This document shows, one piece after another, positions 59,135 through 64,000 of a DNA stretch of 64,000 bases (the stretch's first letter is position 1; the number at the start of each line of letters is the position of its first letter). Where the stretch lies: NCBI RefSeq assembly GCF_001712755.1, contig NZ_MDKC01000010.1, positions 25,705-89,704 of the forward strand, read 5' to 3'. The DNA comes from Gottfriedia luciferensis (lineage in GTDB: Bacteria > Bacillota > Bacilli > Bacillales > Bacillaceae_G). The position numbers and the translations under genes are program-made. The notes below the pieces were generated by a model. The model searched no databases, had not been told where the DNA came from, and was given only the letters and a program-made list of their open reading frames with translations.

Positions 59135-60436
59135 ATGTATCGTATTGGACTGGTCGGCCCAGAGTGGTCTATAGAAAGAATTTTAAGTTTCTCTAAAGAA
59201 TATGAACATGAAATGAAGTTTTTTCCTTTTGCTTATGAGGAGCCAGTAGAAACAAAAGATATTTTAAAGAAACATGATCAAGATGTGGATGTTTGGCTTT
59301 TTTCAGGGCAATTACCATATAATATTGCCAAAAAAATTCTACATTCTAGTGAAAAATTATTGTATATTCCTCATACTGAGGCTACGGTATATAAAAGTCT
59401 GCTTAATATTATGTATCATACTAGTAAGTTAATTAGGCAATTAAGCGTTGATATGCCAATGTATTCTAATTTATTAGAGGATGCTTTAGAGCAGTTGAGC
59501 AACCCATTTGATCAGCTTTATATAAAAAGGTTTGAAGGAGAAGAGATAAATTTAGAGGAGATATTACAATTTCATCTTGAATTATGGGAAGCAAATGAAA
59601 CGGAAGGTGTTTTGACTAATTTCCCAACTATTTTTCAGGAATTAAAAAAACGTGAAGTTCCAGTAGAATGGATCTCCACTAGTAGAGTTGATATTCGGCA
59701 AACATTAAAACTATTAACGGAAAAAGTAAAAGGGCTTTATTTTAAAGACTCTCAAATTGGAGTAGAGTTGATTGAAATAGAAAACTTTGAGGAGATTATT
59801 AAGAAAGCAAAATCACCTTATCATTTACAGCACATCGAACTTCGTATTAAGAATGTGCTTCTAACACTTTGTGAACAATTAAATGGTTCTTTAATTGAAA
59901 AAGGGTACGGGAAATATTTAATTTACAGTTCTAGAGGTGCAATTGAACGAGAAATTAAACTGTTAGAAAATACGGTCGAACAGTTATCGTTAGAATCTGA
60001 TTCAAAAGTCTCCGTAGGTATTGGTTTTGGAGAGACTGTTTTTTCTGCAGAGAAACATGCAATTGAATCAATTCAACAGTCAAAAGAAACGAATAATCGA
60101 AAGATCATAATTGTCCAAGAGAACGGAGAAATCATCGAGTCAGTTGGTAGAGAAGAAGAGTTTACATATGCTTATCGAACAGATGACCAAGAATTGTTGC
60201 AAAAACTTAAATTAGGAAATATTAGCGTGAAAACATTCCATAAAATCCAAAATCTCGTTAAGAGAATGGGATGGTCCGATTTTACAACAAAGAATTTAGC
60301 TGAACAGCTTAATATGACAGAACGAAATGCTAGACGCATAGTTGCAGATTTGTGTGAAGTAGAATTACTAGAATGCATTGGCGAGGAATCTTTATCTTTT
60401 CGTGGGAGACCTAGTAAAATATATCGCTTTAAATAA
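59135..60436 (+). CDS. Putative transcriptional regulator with a nucleotidyl-cyclase-like domain and C-terminal winged helix
   Basis: The 433-residue protein has no familiar full-length match that I can name. Residues 1 to about 200 look like an alpha/beta sensing domain (GLVGPEWSIERIL; VDVWLFSGQLPYNIA). Residues about 255-340 have the alternating pattern of a GGDEF/cyclase-like fold (YGKYLIYSSRGAIERE; VSVGIGFGETVFSAEKHAIE) but no GGDEF motif. The C-terminus (about 370-433) is a winged helix: DFTTKNLAEQLNMTERNARR, then a basic GRPSKIYRF wing. It lies directly upstream of the M20-DUF3311-symporter operon and probably regulates it. A GGGGGTG site precedes ATG 59135. Confidence 0.7.
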   Translation: MYRIGLVGPEWSIERILSFSKEYEHEMKFFPFAYEEPVETKDILKKHDQDVDVWLFSGQLPYNIAKKILHSSEKLLYIPHTEATVYKSLLNIMYHTSKLIRQLSVDMPMYSNLLEDALEQLSNPFDQLYIKRFEGEEINLEEILQFHLELWEANETEGVLTNFPTIFQELKKREVPVEWISTSRVDIRQTLKLLTEKVKGLYFKDSQIGVELIEIENFEEIIKKAKSPYHLQHIELRIKNVLLTLCEQLNGSLIEKGYGKYLIYSSRGAIEREIKLLENTVEQLSLESDSKVSVGIGFGETVFSAEKHAIESIQQSKETNNRKIIIVQENGEIIESVGREEEFTYAYRTDDQELLQKLKLGNISVKTFHKIQNLVKRMGWSDFTTKNLAEQLNMTERNARRIVADLCEVELLECIGEESLSFRGRPSKIYRFK

Positions 60437-60466
60437 ACATTTCAAATTGGAGTGTTTATTTTTTTT
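60431..60466 (+). terminator. Intrinsic terminator after the regulator gene
   Basis: AAATAAACA (60431-60439) pairs with TGTTTATTT (60453-60461), followed by TTTTT. It overlaps the stop codon. Confidence 0.75.
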
Positions 60467-60612
60467 GTAAAGTTAAATTTTGTTAATATTTAGAATTTTA
60501 AATAAAAAAGTATTGTAGAAACCGTTTTCAAGTAATAAAATCAATATATAAGGAAAATGACCGTAAATGTTCCTTAAATAAAATTTGTATGAATCTCGGA
60601 GGTGTTTCAATC

Positions 60613-61803
60613 GTGTATGAAATTTTTTCTGAATTAAGCTTAGATGAATTGGTTAGTTCGATTAACGACGAAGTGATTGAATGGAGAAGGTATTTGCATG
60701 AAAATCCGGAGTTATCCTTCCAAGAAGAAAATACTGCTCAATTTGTGTATGACAAACTAAAATCGTTTGGTGACTTAGAAATCTCTAGACCAACTAAGAC
60801 TAGTATTGTTGCTAGATTAATAGGAGACCATCCTGGGAAAGTCCTTGCAATTCGAGCGGATATGGATGCTCTGCCAATTCATGAAGAAAATAAAATTGAA
60901 TTTAGGTCTAAAAAGGATGGAATCATGCATGCATGTGGTCATGATGGACATACTGCAATGTTATTGGGAGCTGCGAAACTACTTTGTAGCTTAAAAAATC
61001 AAATAAAAGGTGAGATTCGATTTATTTTCCAACACGCAGAAGAATTACCACCAGGTGGTGCAATTGAGATGGTGAGTGCAGGAGTACTTGATGGAGTTGA
61101 TCTGATTATCGGAGCACACTTAACGAGTAGTTTGGAAACGGGAAAAATCGGTTTAAATTATGGACCTATTATGGCTGGTGCAGATATGTTTAAAATTACG
61201 ATCATTGGTGAAGGGGGTCACGCTTCTCAACCAAATCAAACAATCGATCCAATTCTAATTGGTACCCAAGTAGTAACAAACATACAGCATATCGTCTCAA
61301 GAAAGATTGATCCGATCGATACTGCCGTCATATCAGTTACACAATTTAATGGGGGTACAGCAATAAACGTCATTCCAAATTTTGTTACAATCGGTGGTTC
61401 AGTTCGTAGCTTTAAACCTGAAGTTCGAAATAATTTACCTAAGTTGATTGAACAGATTGTAAAAGGTATTACCGATGCTCATGGTGCAAAATATGAGATG
61501 GAATACCATTTTGGATACTCCCCAGTCAATAATGATGATGTAACAACTAGTTTAATAGATCAAACTGTTTGTGAACTATTGGGAGAAGAAAATCGTGTAT
61601 TAATTAACCCAATCATGGGAAGTGAAGATTTTTCAGCATTTCTTAATGAAGTACCTGGAGCTTATTTTTTTATAGGTTCAAGAAATGAGACAGAGGGAAT
61701 AGTATATCCGCACCACCATCCGAAATTTAATATTGACGAGAAAGCTTTAAAGGATGGTGTAAAGATCTTTGTTCAAGGAGCCTTTAACATATTAAATAAC
61801 TAA
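60613..61803 (+). CDS. M20 family metallohydrolase (amidohydrolase/N-acyl-amino acid hydrolase type)
   Basis: A 396-residue M20D-type hydrolase. WRRYLHENPELSFQE is the standard N-terminus. The metal-binding and catalytic residues lie in AIRADMDALPI, HACGHDGHTAML, QHAEELPPGGA and GSEDFSAF. Substrates of the family are N-acyl amino acids, hippurate, indole-acetyl amino acids or short peptides. GTG 60613 is chosen because CGGAGGTG (60597-60604) is spaced for it; the in-frame ATG 60589 lies before that site. It is co-transcribed with DUF3311 and a sodium symporter, which probably import its substrate or product. Confidence 0.9.
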   Translation: MYEIFSELSLDELVSSINDEVIEWRRYLHENPELSFQEENTAQFVYDKLKSFGDLEISRPTKTSIVARLIGDHPGKVLAIRADMDALPIHEENKIEFRSKKDGIMHACGHDGHTAMLLGAAKLLCSLKNQIKGEIRFIFQHAEELPPGGAIEMVSAGVLDGVDLIIGAHLTSSLETGKIGLNYGPIMAGADMFKITIIGEGGHASQPNQTIDPILIGTQVVTNIQHIVSRKIDPIDTAVISVTQFNGGTAINVIPNFVTIGGSVRSFKPEVRNNLPKLIEQIVKGITDAHGAKYEMEYHFGYSPVNNDDVTTSLIDQTVCELLGEENRVLINPIMGSEDFSAFLNEVPGAYFFIGSRNETEGIVYPHHHPKFNIDEKALKDGVKIFVQGAFNILNN

Positions 61804-61821
61804 AATTAAGGAGAGTAGCGT

Positions 61822-62022
61822 ATGAAAAAAATCTATTTACTTGGCTTTATACCGGTTATTGGTTTTGTCATAGGTGCGTTGTTTTCGAATAAAGTTACTC
61901 CTTATGTACTTGGTATGCCATTTTTTCACTTCTCCATCGTACTATGGTCATTACTTACTACTGCATGTTTAGGTTTAATCTATTTATTTGATCCTGCGAA
62001 TAAAGAGGAGGAAATAGAATGA
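61822..62022 (+). CDS. DUF3311 small membrane protein (symporter partner)
   Basis: A 66-residue protein with two transmembrane helices and an acidic tail (PANKEEEIE). Small DUF3311 proteins are regularly encoded just before sodium:solute symporters, as for B. subtilis YhjC with YhjB, and are thought to be their accessory subunit. The last four bases overlap the symporter start (ATGA), implying coupled translation. AAGGAGAG precedes ATG 61822. Confidence 0.88.
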   Translation: MKKIYLLGFIPVIGFVIGALFSNKVTPYVLGMPFFHFSIVLWSLLTTACLGLIYLFDPANKEEEIE

Positions 62023-63497
62023 ATACGGGTATATTATTTATTTTATTATTTTTCATAATTTCAATTGTTATAGGGATATGGTCTAAAAAAGGGAAAGAAA
62101 TGAACTTAGAACAATGGTCTGTTGGTGGAAGAGGTATGGGGACGCTTTTCATCTTTTTATTATCAGCTGGAGAGATGTATACTACTTTTACCTTTTTAGG
62201 TGCTAGTGGCTCTGCATATAGTGAAGGTGGTTCAATTTTTAGTATTGTTTCATATGGATGTATTGCATCAATCATTTCATATTGGGCTTTTCCTAAGATT
62301 TGGAAATACTCCAAAAAGCATAAACTAATTTCACAATCAGATTTTATGGCAAAAAAGTATGATAGTCAGATCCTAGGAGTACTTGTTGCAATCGTTGGCA
62401 TTGTCGCTTTATTTTGTTACTTAGTTTTACAATTTAAAGGTTTGGGTTATATCGTTGAGATTACGTCTTATGGGGTTATTTCTTCAAAAATGGCAATTTT
62501 ATTTGGCGCACTCGGTGTTACTTTATTCGTTATGCTATCTGGAATTCATGGTTCTGCATGGACCTCTGTTTTAAAGGATATATTAATTCTTGCCATTATT
62601 TTATTTTTAGGTATCTATTTCCCTATTCATTTTTATGGCGGTATTAAGCCGATGTATCAAGCGATTGAACATGCTAAGCCAAACTTTACGATTCTACCAG
62701 AACATGGTATGAATTTAACATGGTATATTTCTACTATTATATTAAGTGGAATTGGAATGTATATGTGGCCACACTCATTCCCACCTATTTTTGCAGCCAA
62801 AAATGCGAAGGTTTTAAGAAAGAACGCAATTATTATGCCGTTGTATCAGTTGATTTTATTATTTGCATTTTTCGTAGGGTTTGCAGCAATCTTACAAATT
62901 AAAGGTTTACAAGGAAGTGATGGTGATAAGATTTTATTACTTCTTTCTAAAAAGACGTTTGATCCATGGTTTGTAGGACTAATAGGGGGCACAGGGGTAT
63001 TAGCAGCTTTAGTACCAGCTTCACTGATTCTGATGGTAATCTCTACATTATTCGTTAATAATATTTATAAAGTAGTAGTACCATCTAAATCAGAAATACA
63101 AATTGCAAGATTAATAAAATTAATCGTTCCTTTTATTACGCTAATAGGTTTATATTTTACATTTAAAGGTGGTAATTCTCTATTTAGTATTGCAATTGTG
63201 GCCTATAATTTTATAACCCAGCTTGCTCCACCATTTTTCTTAAGTTTAATGAAAAAGAACTTTGTAACAAAATACGGAGCTATTACAGGAATTATATTTG
63301 GAGGAGCAATCGTTTCAATATTTGATTTAGGCGAAAAAACCTTTGCTCAAACTTTTCCCCATCTTCCACAGCTAGTGAAAGACTTAAATGTAGGAATTGT
63401 TGCACTAGTGATTAATGCTCTTATTATGATCGTTATTAGTCTTATTACAAAAAATAGCATGTCTGCGAATAAAAAGAGTGACATATTAGCTGGATAA
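62019..63497 (+). CDS. Sodium:solute symporter (SSS family)
   Basis: A 492-residue SSS-family permease with about 13 helices. Signatures include EQWSVGGRGMGTLFIFLLSA, GEMYTTFTFLGASGSAYSEG, HGSAWTSVLKDILIL and MWPHSFPPIFAAKNAKVLRK. It is related to the YhjB/PanF-like group. Combined with the M20 hydrolase, it probably takes up an acylated amino acid or its product with Na+. It is the last gene of the operon, ending at a strong terminator. Confidence 0.9.
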   Translation: MNTGILFILLFFIISIVIGIWSKKGKEMNLEQWSVGGRGMGTLFIFLLSAGEMYTTFTFLGASGSAYSEGGSIFSIVSYGCIASIISYWAFPKIWKYSKKHKLISQSDFMAKKYDSQILGVLVAIVGIVALFCYLVLQFKGLGYIVEITSYGVISSKMAILFGALGVTLFVMLSGIHGSAWTSVLKDILILAIILFLGIYFPIHFYGGIKPMYQAIEHAKPNFTILPEHGMNLTWYISTIILSGIGMYMWPHSFPPIFAAKNAKVLRKNAIIMPLYQLILLFAFFVGFAAILQIKGLQGSDGDKILLLLSKKTFDPWFVGLIGGTGVLAALVPASLILMVISTLFVNNIYKVVVPSKSEIQIARLIKLIVPFITLIGLYFTFKGGNSLFSIAIVAYNFITQLAPPFFLSLMKKNFVTKYGAITGIIFGGAIVSIFDLGEKTFAQTFPHLPQLVKDLNVGIVALVINALIMIVISLITKNSMSANKKSDILAG

Positions 63498-63518
63498 TAA
63501 GAGTGATTTTAAAGAAGA

Positions 63519-63550
63519 AAAACGTCGGGTCTAAAGATCCGACGTTTTCA
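63519..63550 (+). terminator. Intrinsic terminator of the M20-symporter operon
   Basis: AAAACGTCGGGTC (63519-63531) pairs with GATCCGACGTTTT (63536-63548) with one G-U pair and a TAAA loop. Confidence 0.9.
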
Positions 63551-63836
63551 GAGTGTTGAAATGCAAAATGGTCAATAGGGAAAACGGACATTAAATATCA
63601 TTGGTTTTAAATGTTAATATTTTAAGCAATTTTATGATTCAAAATCACTAGTAATTAATGATTTATTTCTGAAGTTAAAAATATTATGAGCAAATTTTAG
63701 AAAACAAATTCAGTTGATTGGTTTAATTAAAGTTCGACATTAGTTGACCTACAAGCTTATTAATACAAAACGGTTAGGTTACTCCAAGTAAAGGCTATTT
63801 GATTAGGGTTTATTGCAGACTTTTTTTGATGAATAA
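63551..63836. other. AT-rich intergenic DNA before the interspersed repeat
   Basis: I see no gene, RNA or strong hairpin in this interval. It separates the symporter terminator from the GC-rich repeat at 63837. Confidence 0.4.
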
Positions 63837-63961
63837 GTTGATTGGAGCGGAGGGGTGCTCGACTCCTATGGGATAAGCGGGAAGGCTGAGACCCCGCAGG
63901 CTTGCCGAGGAGGCTCAGGTCTCGCCCCATGGAAAGCGAGCATCCTGTAGTGGAAATCAAC
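63837..63961. repeat. GC-rich interspersed repeat of Bacillaceae with inverted ends
   Basis: This 125-bp element stands out against the AT-rich background. It starts GTTGATTGGAGCGGAGG and ends GGAAATCAAC, so GTTGATT/AATCAAC form 7-bp inverted ends. Inner blocks such as GACTCCTATGGGA, GAGACCCCGCAGG, GAGGAGGCTCAGG and GGAAAGCGAGCATCC match a widespread noncoding repeat seen many times in Bacillus-type genomes. It has several self-complementary segments and could fold into a long hairpin. It carries no gene; the open frame across it on the minus strand is composition-driven. Confidence 0.75.
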
Positions 63962-64000
63962 ATCACTCTACTCCTTTTACGAAAATTTGGTAATTTAATT

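Noticed and set aside
63760..63966. 68-residue minus-strand ORF across the GC-rich repeat.
   Set aside because: The repeat explains the open frame by composition; the translation shows no domain and there is no ribosome binding site.

Overview
This is a 64 kb chromosomal window from a low-GC, spore-forming member of the Bacillaceae. It carries a gerA-type germination operon, an extra gerA, CotF-like coat proteins, a ydaO-type c-di-AMP riboswitch, strong GGAGG ribosome binding sites, GTG/TTG starts and T-rich intrinsic terminators. A Bacillus cereus/Gottfriedia-like organism is plausible, but the species cannot be fixed from the sequence alone. I see no rRNA, tRNA, CRISPR array, insertion sequence or prophage.

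Region 1 (1-13 kb) is a potassium island. It holds the kdpA 3' end, kdpB, kdpC and a KdpD-like protein with two tandem sensor halves and no kinase. After a MerR-controlled short-chain dehydrogenase come a cation:proton antiporter, a KtrB/KtrA-type channel pair and a KimA-type importer behind a c-di-AMP riboswitch. Between ktrA and kimA lie two tandem 297-bp cassettes. Each has a conserved leader that can fold as a terminator or an antiterminator, followed by a 62-residue secreted or lipoprotein-like peptide. These cassettes are the best candidate for something undescribed.

Region 2 (13-28 kb) carries a ferritin-like protein and two tandem class-3 lipases, the first of which has lost its catalytic serine. 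An MFS transporter follows, then the wreck of a subtilisin-family protease, then an intact 2823-residue secreted subtilisin-like paralog with C-terminal repeat modules.

Region 3 (27-43 kb) has LysR regulators, a gerABC operon (minus strand), a three-subunit molybdenum hydroxylase of the xanthine dehydrogenase family, two small unknown genes, an AI-2E family permease, an orphan gerA and an alkylsulfatase.

Region 4 (43-64 kb) is catabolic. It contains a LysP-like permease with two cre-like sites and two coat proteins. A TetR gene sits beside an amidohydrolase/permease/ureohydrolase operon that has a 16-bp palindrome upstream. A class III CoA-transferase and acyl-CoA ligase pair follows. Next is a kynureninase/permease operon divergent from a TetR gene, with two palindromes at its promoter. 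An alpha/beta hydrolase appears to start at ATT. A regulator of unfamiliar architecture precedes an M20 hydrolase/DUF3311/Na+ symporter operon. The window ends in a GC-rich 125-bp interspersed repeat bounded by inverted ends.

All assignments rest on reading motifs by eye; no database search was run.
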